Source of the DNA: Capitella teleta
Taxonomy: Eukaryota > Annelida > Polychaeta > Capitellidae
Direction of reading: 5' to 3'
Length of the DNA: 64,000 bases
NCBI GenBank assembly: GCA_000328365.1
Contig: KB304447.1
Span: 7,771-71,770, forward strand
Shown: positions 48,734 to 59,970 of the stretch, piece by piece
Layout of the letters: every line of letters begins with the position of its first letter
Numbering within the stretch: the first letter of the stretch is position 1
The notes under the pieces: generated by a model
What the model was told of the DNA's origin: nothing
Database searches by the model: none
Seen by the model: the letters and a program-made list of their open reading frames with translations, nothing else
Made by a program: the position numbers and the translations under genes

Positions 48734-50340
48734 AAGAATCAACAAGAATCTTCTATTTTTAATAATCAATTTTGCTCGATAGAAATCCTGATGCTTTTCT
48801 GGTTTTCACAATTCTTCATGAAATTGTGCTCATATGGGCTTTGACATAACTAAAAAGCCCCCCAAAAAAGGTTCACAGATGAGACTAGTGATGGGCGAAG
48901 CTTTCGTTTTGGACTTTCTTACGAGTTCTCCGAAGCTTCGGCTTCGACAAAGGGTGCTTTACTCAGCTACAATAATCGTTATGGAAAATACCTACTTTAG
49001 CTGTATAAAGCACCCCACAGAATAATTATTTCAAATTATTAAATAAAACTAAGGTGATAACGTATTGAACTAAACAAAATCTCGTCGATTATTTGGCTCC
49101 AGATTCACTTGAACATTGTCAATCCGAGCATAATCACCTCCCTCCCGTGGTTTATCCTTCAGTTAATTCGTGGTATTTTATGTATTTCACTAAGACCATG
49201 ACACGTTTGTAAATGCATCCAAAAGGCAGTTTTTTCTCTTTGTGAAGAAAACCGCGTTCCAGCCATCTTTTCAACTTGGGGAATCTCTGATTGCTAACCA
49301 GGGTTGCGTAATGATAATGCAGGTTATACCAGATTTTCTGCTTAACAGGAAATTGATAAAGTTTTGATCATTGATAATTGTTTTCATTTGATTTGAAAAT
49401 ACATGGTAACAACTTGATCAGCCATGTTCATCTATGTTTCCATATCTTAAAATAAACCCCAGGTACACTATTCACTATTGTGTCATCAATACGTCATACA
49501 CTCAATATCATGGATTTACGTAAATGTTTTAGCATATGTCAAATAGTTAATTTGACATTTAAGTAGCACTTTAACTTTTGCATTGACAAGTGGTGCATTT
49601 TCCACTCGACTAATTGTATTTTACACAGGTCCTCGACCTTATATGATCTCAGTCACTATGGGTGCCATCGTAACCTGAGGAGTCACCTCGTAGGTATGAC
49701 CACGTTATCGTTTTATTATAGGATTTCAATTACGACGCCAGTTATGCGTCTCGTGTTATCTGATAAATGCATTGCATTGGTAATCTCTTGTTCAAAGATT
49801 GCAGCATTGAAACTGCGAATGATGGAAACCGAAAGGTTGGGAATCCAACGCGTGCCAAGTGAATAAATAATCGATGATGTGTGATTGCACTTTGATTGAA
49901 GTCATAAAAGCTTATCAAATGGGAAGATGTGACAAATGGTACTTGGATATGTGGTGTGGGGGGAGGGGGTACAATAATTTCAATAATTTGGATTATATTG
50001 ATCATTGCACTAAGCATTGTAAGCATTAGGCCTTTAGACTCCGATGCATACCTGCAGCTCTACGGGTTTTATGCTGACAGTATATGATGCTTCTGAAATT
50101 TATGGTTTCACGTGATCTGCGAATGCGTCCTTATGTACACATGAATACACTCTTTCTCAATTTATTACTGGTATTTGATGTGGTCATGTGTGGGATCGCA
50201 TCTCCTTCTGTGTTTGACTCAATATTATTTTTTTACCCATTTTTTTCTTTACATGTATGCTCATTTGATGTGGCGCAAAAGCGATTTCGCTCCTGTCATT
50301 ATACATTATTATTGCTCTTTTTGTTTGATTGAATACAATT
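48734..50340. other. Intergenic, no gene recognised
   Basis: No gene is supported. At 48889-48950 the words TAGTGATGGGCGAAGC and CCGAAGCTTCGGCTTCG resemble hAT-type ends, but no partner end was found. Confidence 0.4.
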
Positions 50341-50436
50341 GTTATTATTATAATTATTAAAATTATTATTAAAATTATTATTATTAAAATTATTATTAAA
50401 ATTATTATTAAAATTATTATTAAAATTATTATTAAA

Positions 50437-50513
<77 letters not shown>

Positions 50514-50514
50514 G

Positions 50515-50589
<75 letters not shown>
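50341..50589 (+). repeat. Composite (ATT)n microsatellite
   Basis: Starts as a higher-order repeat of ATTATTAAA units (about 50345-50440), then becomes pure (ATT)n to 50589 with one G at 50514. The poly-Asn/poly-Ile ORFs are artefacts. Confidence 0.97.
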
Positions 50590-50591
<2 letters not shown>

Positions 50592-50975
50592 AATATTATA
50601 TGAACGGCACTTTAGCGCGTTATTTTATTTATTCGGATGTAAAGTCATGAAACACTATTCGTGAATGTCAAATAACTCAGGAAAGGCCTAAGAACAATGG
50701 CGTACGCTCAGAAGCCAAAATATAGTGCACCCTTTTCCTCAGGTGCATATATTTAGACGTAAATAATAATTTTTGAAGGCGTGCTGGAGAGCCGCTTATA
50801 GTGGGCATACTATTTAAACGACATACTGGTGAAAATTACAAGGGACAAAAAGGTATACCTGAAGTGACCGCATAATTGGTCTCAAGGAAAGCACATTTGT
50901 AGACATCGGGCCATATGCATGAGTGAGTTACCGCAACGGTGTCCCATTTCCGTCTTTTGTACTACAGCGTGTTTT

Positions 50976-51275
50976 CAGAAACACGACCACACCCTTCGAT
51001 GGTGTTCTGATGTGAACACAGAGTTTCCAAACTACCTCATGTTGACTTAAGTGAGACATACCAACGGACCATAAAAGTCGTTAAACGCTTGTTGAAATAT
51101 CACTTTCAGTAAATGTGGGTGTCTTCGAGTGAATCCGATTTAAAACCACTCGATATAACCAAGGAAGAAGAACAAACCGTTGTGAATGACTCTCTTGAGT
51201 AGTCTAAGTACCGCTACCTCTGAGATTTGCAGCACTCACATTGAAGAGTACCCTGCCTATAAGTATTATTTCAAC
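50976..51275 (+). promoter_or_regulatory. Upstream block of the chitin-binding mucin gene, copy A of a duplicated segment
   Basis: About 300 bp immediately before the gene's 5' end that recurs at 57993-58290. Conserved words include GAAACACGACCACA, CTCCAAACTACCTCATG (with T for C at one place), TGACTTAAG, GGCCATAAAA (with variants) and a TATAAGTAT at the 3' end. Position just upstream of exon 1 suggests it carries the promoter. Confidence 0.6.
51258..51263 (+). promoter_or_regulatory. TATA-like element
   Basis: TATAAG, 92 bp before the ATG at 51350, conserved in the duplicated block at 58275-58280. Expected initiation near 51290. Confidence 0.45.
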
Positions 51276-51349
51276 ATTGATCGTCACATCCTTGCTACTG
51301 TTCCATACAACAGATACTTCTGTATATTTAATTCTGTGGAAACCGAAAC

Positions 51350-54300
51350 ATGGTGTTTGTGATAACTCTAGTCGTGTGTTGTTTTTTTGCAGCCGGTGGT
51401 GAGTATTTTGTTCTTTAAAATCAATTAATTAATTATTATAATCACTAAGCTGTAATGATGATGTCAACCATGCGTACTGTGAATCGTACAAAAGTTATCC
51501 AGATATTTCGTTACATATATCCGCAGTGCAATCAAAGACAGACCCTTGTAACCGCCATGAGGATTGTTTTACACATGAGGAGAAAGTCGCTGATCCGGAT
51601 GACTGCAAGAAGTACTATATGTGCTACAACTTCATGTGGGCACATTTCACGTGCAACGGGATCTCCAGATTTGATAAAGATTTATTGGAATGTGTGGCCA
51701 CGCCAGAGTGCCAGCCCGAATGCATTGCACCAACAGGATCAACGCAGTCTCCTACGCCTCCAATGTCATCAGGTTTGTATTCTGAAATTATCATAGAAAC
51801 CACATGAAATGGATAATAATTGACAATCTTGGATTAGAACCTTATCAATGGGCGTCATTTAGCAAAGACTTTATAACTGATGCTGAGCTTGACATGCTCA
51901 TTTCAATCGAGTTGGTTCAACGGCCTTTATTATACGAAATGCTATGACTGTAATACTTTCAGATAACCCATCTATCTCGGGAGTTAAAAAACCTTATATT
52001 AATTCCGAAAAATATTCTTGTACTATCTTCCATCTCCCATTCTCTCTAATGTACGTCCTTCTATCCGCCATTATTCCAGCTGGTGTCTGCTCTTTTTTGT
52101 CAATTTATGTTTTATTTTTCGTACAGATTTGATCATCCAATTTTAGAGCCAATAAGCTTTTTTGAATTGAAGTCAGCGACAGCCGAGATGGACACTTTTC
52201 ATGAGCAATGCCTCGTGTTGTATAATATGCGTATTTGTGTATAATATTGCGCCGACCCTGGCATCAGTACCTGTGCGTTTCGGCAACTGACAAAGGATTC
52301 AAATGCGCAGGGTTTAACAAAAAAAATCTACGGACAGAATTCTTACAATTAGCACCTCAGACAGAAACGTGATACTCTTGCTACAAGCGAAACCTGACCG
52401 TCAATTAACCCCTTTAACGACCTTTAGCAGGGGTCTGCTAGTGGCCGAAATGCCTTATACATTTTGAGTATGCCGAATAATTAATTCATGAACTTCTGTG
52501 TTCGAACTGAATGTACTAATTTCTTAGCTAATTTTTTTTTAATGCCTCAGCAATAATAGTTGGGAAATACAATTGAAATATGCATAAGTAATCAAGTTGT
52601 TAAAGACAGACTCACTATAGAGGTGAGCATCTAAAGGATGAGTACAGAGTGCCAAGCTCACACGAGTCTGTGATTAACCCATGAGAACCAAAAGGTTAAA
52701 CAAATCGTTTCACTACTTTCATATGATATAAATCACACATACAAATAATGCATTAAGTCAAATCAAATCCACGCTGCATTAATTTACTTCCAGTCACATA
52801 ATGATTGCGTGATTGAAATTTACTTTTTATTTCTCATTTCATTGCAGCTCCATGCCCAGGGACACCAGACAATTGCACGGATGGAGAAAAGTTTGCAGAT
52901 GTCACAAGCTGTAAGACATACTTTGAATGCATCAATGGACAACGAGAACTGAGTTACTGCACTGGTTCACTTTTCGACATATACACTTTGAGTTGTATAA
53001 TACCCCCACCTGATTTTGACTGCAACTATCGCTGTCAGACACCTGCTCCCTCGACCGAAGTAATAACAACAACCATGCAAACCGAAANNNNNNNNNNNNN
53101 NNNNNNNNNNNNNNNNNNNNNNNNNNNNNNNNNNNNNNNNNNNNNNNNNNNNNNNNNNNNNNNNNNNNNNNNNNNNNNNNNNNNNNNNNNNNNNNNNNNN
53201 NNNNNNNNNNNNNNNNNNNNNNNNNNNNNNNNNNNNNNNNNNNNNNNNNNNNNNNNNNNNNNNNNNNNNNNNNNNNNNNNNNNNNNNNNNNNNNNNNNNN
53301 NNNNNNNNNNNNNNNNNNNNNNNNNNNNNNNNNNNNNNNNNNNNNNNNNNNNNNNNNNNNNNNNNNNNNNNNNNNNNNNNNNNNNNNNNNNNNNNNNNNN
53401 NNNNNNNNNNNNNNNNNNNNNNNNNNNNNNNNNNNNNNNNNNNNNNNNNNNNNNNNNNNNNNNNNNNNNNNNNNNNNNNNNNNNNNNNNNNNNNNNNNNN
53501 NNNNNNNNNNNNNNNNNNNNNNNNNNNNNNNNNNNNNNNNNNNNNNNNNNNNNNNNNNNNNNNNNNNNNNTGATCAAACAACAGCTGAACTATCAACTGA
53601 TCAAACAACAGCTGATCTATCAACTGACCAAACAACAGCTGAACTATCAACTGATCAAACAACAGCTGTACTATCAACTGATCAAACAACAGCTGATTTA
53701 TCAACTGATCAAACAACAGCTGATCTCTCAACTGATCAAACAACTGCTGATTTATCAACTGATCAAACAACAGCTGATCTCTCAACTGACGAAACAACAG
53801 CTGATCTATCAACTGACCAAACAACTGCTGAGCTATCAACTGATCAAACAACAGCTGATCTCTCAACTGACGAAACAACAGCTGAACTATCAACTGACCA
53901 AACAACTGCTGAGCTATCAACTGATCAAACAACAGCTGATATCTCAACTGACAAAACAACAACTGATCTATCAACTGACGAAACAACAACTGATCTATCA
54001 ACTGACGAAACAACTGCTGAACCGTCAACTGATCAAACAACAGCTGATCTATCAACTGATGAAACAACAGCTGATTTATCAACTGATCAAACAACAGCTG
54101 AACTATCAACTGATCAAACAACAGCTGATCTCTCAACTGATCAAACAACAGCTGAACTATCAACTGATCAAACAACAGCTGATCTATCAACTGACCAAAC
54201 AACAGCTGAACTATCAACTGATCAAACAACAGCTGAACTATCAACTGATCAAACAACAGCTGATCTATCAACTGACCAAACAACAGCTGAACTATCAACT

Positions 54301-55894
54301 GATCAAACAACAGCTGTACTATCAACTGACCAAACAACAGCTGAACTATCAACTGATCAAACAACAGTTGATCTCTCAACTGACGAAACAACAGCTGATC
54401 TATCAACTGATCAAACAACTGTTGATCTGTCAACTGACCAAACAACAGTTGAGCTATCAACTGATCAAACCACATCTGATCTCTCTGACGAAACAACAAC
54501 TGATCTATCAACTGATCAAACAAGTATTGATTTATCAACTGATCAAACAACAGCTGAACTATCAACTGATCAAACAACTGCTGAGCTATCAACTGATCAA
54601 ACAACAGCTGATCTATCAACTGACCAAACAACTGCTGATTTATCAACTGATCAAACAACAGCTGAACTATCAACTGATCAAACAACTGCTGAGCTATCAA
54701 CTGATCAAACAACAGCTGATCTATCAACTGACCAAACAACTGCTGAGCTATCAACTGATCAAACAACAGCTGATATCTCAACTGACGAAACAACAACTGA
54801 TCTATCAACTGATGAAACAACTGCTGAACCGTCAACTGATCAAACAACAGCTGATCTTTCAACTGATGAAACAACAGCTGATTTATCAACTGATCAAACA
54901 ACAGCTGAACTATCAACTGATCAAACAACAGCTGATCTATCAACTGATCAAACAACTGCTGATTTATCAACTGATCAAACAACAGCTGATTTATCAACTG
55001 ATCAAACAACAGCTGATCTATCAACTGACCTAACAACAGCTGATCTTCAACTGACCAAACAACAGTTGAGCTATCAACTGATCAAACAATCGAAGTTAAC
55101 GCAACTGAGGCAACAATGTTTGATGCAACATCTGATGTCACGACCGAATATGAATCGACTGAATCAGTGTCCGAATTAACCGACGATTTCACTTGGTCAG
55201 ACGTTTGGTCCACAATAGTTGACCAAACAACTGAATCTTCTTCTCTGGATCCATGTAATCGTGATTGGTACTGTGACAAAGGCCAGATATTGCCTGACCC
55301 TGATAGCTGCCTGCATTATTTTCAATGTTCTTATGGTCAATGGGGAAGAATTAGATGTCCGCGGGACTATCTGTTTGACTCGCAAGCATTGTACTGCCGG
55401 GACGAAGAAATCATTTGCTATCCAAAATGCCCTCCAAAACCAACCCCAGTTCAGCCAGGTAAACTTATTTTAATTCTTCCAGGTGCTATAGCTTCCTTAA
55501 AACTGTAGAACAGAAGCTATTCGGACAATACGAGTCTTCTGGCCCGTCAGGGCATTCAATAAACAGGAATTATGTGCATTACTTAGACATTATACTTATA
55601 TATTAGTTGCTTCAACGACGGGGTTCAATTTTGTACAAATTGTCATTCACACCTATTCTTTTGTATGTTACAGGACTTTGCGAAGAAGTTACCAATTGTC
55701 AGATCGGTGAGAAATTCCCGGATCGAGGAAGTTGTATCCATTATTGGGAGTGCATAGACAACGAAGGAACCCTGGAGCGACTGATGTGTGGACCTCAAAG
55801 TCCGACCTATGTGTTTGATCTTGTTCAGCGAGAATGCGTGCCACCTGATGCGCGATTTGATTGTGATCTACGCTGCCCAAGTCCTAAAACTTAA
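51350..55894 (+). CDS. Secreted chitin-binding (peritrophin-A type) mucin with four ChtBD2 domains (4 exons)
   Basis: Exons 51350-51398 (signal peptide MVFVITLVVCCFFAAG), 51527-51772, 52848-55458 and 55674-55894 (TAA); phase-1 introns. Exon 2 holds ChtBD2-1 (CNRHEDC...CKKYYMCYNFMWAHFTC...CVATPEC). Exon 3 begins with ChtBD2-2 (NCTDGEKFADVTSCKTYFEC...C), then a Thr/Ser/Asp-rich repeat based on DQTTAELST, then ChtBD2-3 (WYCDKGQILPDPDSCLHYFQC...). Exon 4 is ChtBD2-4 (NCQIGEKFPDRGSCIHYWEC...). ChtBD2 modules bind chitin through aromatic residues between conserved cysteines; with a mucin-like linker this is the plan of peritrophic-matrix or mucosal/cuticle mucins. O-glycosylation of the repeat is expected. 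Two problems: an N gap (53088-53570) in the repeat, and a 1-nt loss near 55045 in the last units that shifts the DQTT frame relative to ChtBD2-3. Given the repeat, an assembly error is likely. A poly(A) signal follows. Confidence 0.88.
53088..53570. other. Assembly gap inside the mucin repeat (483 N)
   Basis: Nominal 483 N. The frame before the gap and the DQTT frame after it do not agree at this nominal length, so the gap size should be treated as an estimate. Confidence 0.99.
53571..55090 (+). repeat. 27-bp coding tandem repeat, about 56 visible units
   Basis: Each unit encodes the nonapeptide D(Q/E)TT(A/V/T)(E/D)(L/I/P)ST. Most unit differences are single substitutions; many alternate D-Q/D-E and AEL/ADL. 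One unit near 54480 lacks 3 nt, keeping the frame; one near 55045 lacks 1 nt. Blocks of several units are themselves repeated (compare 53790-54000 with 54690-54840), showing multi-unit duplication. Confidence 0.95.
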
Positions 55895-56031
55895 TGTCTG
55901 GTTACCTGGCTGAATGTTCAATGTTTTGGTGATAAACAGGTAGATTTATATATCGCTCAGCGTTACCTGTATATTTTGAATGTGATCGAGTACGCCTCAT
56001 GTAAATATTAATTATGTATTTGCAATATCAT

Positions 56032-56037
56032 AATAAA
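56032..56037 (+). promoter_or_regulatory. Poly(A) signal of the chitin-binding mucin gene
   Basis: AATAAA, 138 nt after the stop codon, same strand. Confidence 0.6.
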
Positions 56038-57992
56038 TGAATCAAAAGCATTTTTACGTGTAAAAGTGGACCTGGCATATTCATGAAATATCATTATCTT
56101 TTTTTGTTTATTTTATTTTATTTTATTTTATTTTTTTATTTTTTTTATTTTAGCCATGGAAAGTTATTCTCAGTATATCAATAAACATATTACAATACAA
56201 TAAACATATATGCTGACATTATTTTATGGCATTAATATAATGCATAAGCTTCAGGGCAAGAAGCAAAGACAAAAAGTACAATTTATACAAAAAGAACCAA
56301 TATTCGTGGCTGGTAAGTTATGTCCAGGGAAACGTATTCGTCGCATTTAAATTTGTACATTGTCGATTAATTGAATTCCATTGATTGACAGCACCATAGG
56401 CCGCAGAGCAGTTTCAGTTTCAGCGCACAGCTCAGTCTGTAGCAACTAGAACAATAGAATTGCTAGAATGACTGTGCCATGCTTTGGGGAATCTATAACA
56501 TGAAGCACCAACATGTCAAGTTTTCATTGAGCTCTTATGATGGCGACGAATCGAAATTTGACAGAATGTTTTCCTTTAAAATGGCTGTAATTTTGACCGA
56601 TCATGTGACCCTTATAGGCATTTTAGTTACTCCTGTATAATTTTATGATCAAAACAATTGCACATTCACTTTCTTATTAAATTAAGATTTAGCATTTAAA
56701 CTTTATATTGCAAACCTCAGGTACAATGCTACCGTGTGTCATAATAATGCTTTCAGACAATATATATATGGGACCATAATTAATTTTTTTTTCCGCCAAA
56801 TAACATTCGATATGAAGGACTGTAGAGTTTCTCGAAAGGTATAAAAAAATCGGTTTCTGCTGCAAGAGCGAATCCATGTTGGCTACTGCATCATGCGGTC
56901 TGGTGATAGCATATCATAAGTGGATGTTTTTATTACCAAAAACATGTTTAAGGATAACATTACATTAAGTAGATAAGAGCAAGCCTATATGGACTGTAGA
57001 CAGTGGAGGCATTATATCAAATATTCTGAATAATGGTTGTGAGGCCTACAATGAGACCTTTGTGGAGAAGGCCTACTTTTGCAGTGACTCAGCAATTGAT
57101 AATTTAATGCTTACCAGTCGCGCATATGGATCATAAGAAAGAGGTAGATTAGATCTCTACTATGCCTTACTTGCGAACTATATAACTGGTTCGATGTTTA
57201 TATGCATGCGCCCCTTGGCCTACAAAGGGCTTTGCTCTGATCACTGGAAATTCCACTCTCACCTTGTGTCCTCATTACATAAGACACAGATATCGGCCTA
57301 ATTTGCTCTCATGGATAATTTTGATTAACTTCAAAGTAATTTTAGTTCAAAGGGTGAGTTACAAGAGAACAAGATGAAATGGAATGAGATGATTTGAATG
57401 GATGATAAGAGGATGTGATAAAACAATGTTTAATGTGAACAAGAGTTGAACAGTCTAAATATACTACTATTCTGTATTATAACAGGAGATGACCTGGGAT
57501 CATATGCATGGGTAAGCTATGGGGGGGGGGGGTTCTGTTCCGACCTCATTTCGTCACATTTCCGTTGCATAATCACACCATCAGTATATACTTGAATACG
57601 ATTGGTCTTCTGCGCACAGTGCATCACTGGATATGATGAAATGTGTCTCCAAAGGTAGAATGCATATATGCTACAAATCAATGACGATCACTATTCGCGA
57701 GGGCTCTACTTTTTAATTAAGATATTTGAATGCTTCAACATACTCTGTGAATTCCTAGAATCATGCTAAGGTTATCCTTCCCTGGTGTTGGTGCTAGAAA
57801 TTACGCACTACATCAAAGCGCAAGCTAAGCTAATGTTAACTTGCAATGTGAAAGTATGCCGCGAGTCATTACACAACATTTATCTGTTATTGCCAGTGAC
57901 AATCTTTGCCACGCCCATTTAGCAGTCGAATCACGTGCTCATTTTTTTTTTTCGCATTTTCAATAGATTATTCCGTTATTAGTGTTTAATGA
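56038..57992. other. Intergenic, no gene recognised
   Basis: A (TTTTA)n run lies at about 56100-56150 and a G11 run near 57523. At 57500-57570 a CATATGCATGGGTAAGCTA word and a following CATTTCCGT match sequence just before copy A of the promoter block (50916-50952), so the duplication probably begins here and is interrupted by about 430 bp of unrelated DNA. Confidence 0.45.
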
Positions 57993-58290
57993 CAGTTCCG
58001 AAACACGACCACAACATTTGATGGTGTTATGATGTGTACACAAAGTCTCCAAACTACCTCATGCTGACTTAAGCGAGACTTAAGTCAGCATGAGTGACTT
58101 GATCGAGGGCCATAAAAATCGTTAAATGCTGGTTATATTTTACCCAAAAAAAAATGTATACGGGTTGTCTTCAAGTGATTCCAATTTAATTAAAACACTC
58201 GACACAATCAGGAAGGAGAACAAGACGGAATCCACTCAGAGCGTTGGTATACTTACATTGAATTGTCCAATGAGTATAAGTATCATAAGT
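57993..58290 (+). repeat. Copy B of the mucin-gene upstream block, no gene behind it
   Basis: Aligns with 50976-51275 along its whole length, including CTCCAAACTACCTCATG, TGACTTAAG, GGCCATAAAA, the AACACTCGA/AACCACTCGA word, the AGGAAG-GAACAA purine stretch and a TATAAGTAT. The signal-peptide exon is not found downstream; instead a Gypsy fossil begins about 200 bp further on. Confidence 0.75.
58060..58092. repeat. Perfect 14-bp palindrome with 5-nt spacer inside copy B
   Basis: CATGCTGACTTAAG, spacer CGAGA, CTTAAGTCAGCATG. Copy A has only the left arm, so the right arm arose in copy B, most simply by template switching or fold-back repair. Confidence 0.85.
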
Positions 58291-58504
58291 ATATATATAT
58301 CATAAGTATCATTATACACCGTTATGTCCGTTTCTTTCAAATTCATGTTCTGAAGCTAGTTGATGAGTATAACTATTCGACCTCAAATACGACAAGACCT
58401 TCCACTTATATAATGGTGGATTGGATGACCATTTATTACGCATGTAGCAAGTAAAGAACATACATAAGGTCATTTGGTCATTTGGCAAATCGTCCATCTG
58501 ACGT

Positions 58505-59970
58505 CGTGTGCGCTGTGAAGAACGATATTCCGTCAGGAAAGGTCTCGCATATCAAGAAGCAGTGTCGTCGTCGTCCAGACATGCGCAGGAACCTGACGTC
58601 ATCCGTCCCCGACCTCTGTTTCTACCACCGCATGCTTGGCGATCGAGAAGACTAGTGCTCCTTGCAATTGGGAAACGATACAGGGGTCGATAACCTCAAC
58701 AGACTCTTTTTATTTGTTTTATTTTTATTATATTATATATTTTTTTTTTTTTTTTGGTGGATACCGGAGCTCAAGTTTTGGTCATTATGCACATAAAGGG
58801 ATTCAGAAGTCTCTGAGATGAAGTTGCTAGCCACCAATGACGCTGTTATTGCCACGTACGGCACATTCACAACAAAACGCCATATGTGGTCTTTCATTGA
58901 AGATTGTCCGACGCCTGATGTGTGATGATCACTACCAGGAGCAGATTTTTAGCTCAATATTTTGATCAGCATACGAGGTCAACGTTTCTTTCATGCAAAC
59001 AGTTTTCATGTGGTTCGGCGTTGTGCACAGCATTCCGACGTTTCTTATGTGTCTCCGGTACTTGTACACGATATACAAAACCATACAGTCAGCGCTACGA
59101 GCAGATGACCCTGAAGTACCCACGTTCAACATCGACGCATCTGCGCATGGAATATATCACCACATCGATACCAAAATAAACTAGTTTACTGCAAAACACG
59201 TCGTCTGGATACTGACCGCTTGAAGATTGTAAAACAGGGGTCCCCAAACTCCGACCGGCATGCTCATGGCGACATAATTATACTCGGTGGATCACAGTGC
59301 GTTATGATTCTCGGTACGCGTATTGAGTCTGAGTAACATCATAGTAGGCGTTCTCCGAGTTCATTCAAAATACGTGTATATAGTACGTATACGAGTTGGT
59401 GTTCAATGAAGACATCTCATCATTAGTCATTGATAAGCAACGTACATCATGTTTTACATGCAATTACTCAAGAGTTCTCACCAGAGCATTGAAGCAGTGC
59501 ATTCCCACGAATTTAACTGTGTTTAAATATTTATGAGAAAGTCAAATTTGCATCTTTTAGCAATATTAATTGAACTTTTTCCCCGGGGGTTCATGTCCCC
59601 GGACACCCCAATAGATTAATTGCACGCCTTTGGTGCTTGCTTGGGTTTGGCTCCAGTAAGGGCTTTCATTCTGGCGATCTAGTGAGGACTCATGCACGAT
59701 CAAAATGGGAGGAAGCATTGAATCATATGTATTTCTAGCAGCTCGGTATTTTCCTTGACCTGAGGGCTACTCTGAGGTTTACTGTCTCGCCCTGAAAAGC
59801 GTGGAGACCCCTGTTGTAAAAGAAGAGTTTCTATCAGTGGAAAGCATGGGAATAATCAGGGAATCAAAGAGTCAATGACCGACTCCTTTTCACATGGTTT
59901 CGAAACCAAACAACGCATGCCGACCACGTGGAGACGACCGCAGCCTCAACAATGCAACGATTCCTTAGAG
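58505..59970 (+). mobile_element. Gypsy-type LTR retrotransposon fossil (internal fragment)
   Basis: Degraded plus-strand remains of an internal region, in the expected order: the stretch preceding the protease, a retroviral-type aspartic protease with its DTGAQ active-site word (about 58755-58785), and the start of the reverse transcriptase after 59821 (short words such as GIIRES and SLNNAT). No LTRs, RNase H or integrase were found nearby, so it is a truncated internal fragment. It is broken in many places and clearly old. A hAT element (59235-59813) is inserted between the protease and reverse-transcriptase parts, and a T-rich run lies just before the protease. Gypsy rather than Copia or BEL is inferred from domain order and motif style. 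Confidence 0.6.
59235..59813. mobile_element. Non-autonomous hAT element, 579 bp, with 8-bp target-site duplication
   Basis: Ends CAGGGGTCCCCAAACT and, reversed, CAGGGGTCTCCACGCT match at 13 of 16 positions and are textbook hAT termini. Both sides carry an identical 8-bp TTGTAAAA (59227-59234 and 59814-59821), the target duplication length of hAT transposases. The interior has no transposase. It lies within the Gypsy fossil, so it inserted after that element. One copy of the AATCATAACGCAC word is inside it (minus orientation, 59297-59309). Confidence 0.92.

Noticed and set aside
52411-52700. TTAA-type element starting TTAACCCCTTTAACGACC in a mucin-gene intron
   Set aside because: A TTAA lies near the other side (about 52694) but the inner ends match too poorly to call inverted repeats.
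52988-55033. 681-residue plus-strand ORF IKQQL(I/N)YQL
   Set aside because: It is the neighbouring frame of the same repeat, joined to ChtBD2-2 only by the nominal gap length. The Thr/Ser-rich frame fits a mucin and leads into ChtBD2-3.
52967-55036. 689-residue minus-strand ORF made of LFDQLI(D/N/A)QL repeats
   Set aside because: It is the antisense of the mucin repeat and runs through the N gap. It stays open only because the 27-bp unit is a multiple of three and lacks stops in that frame.
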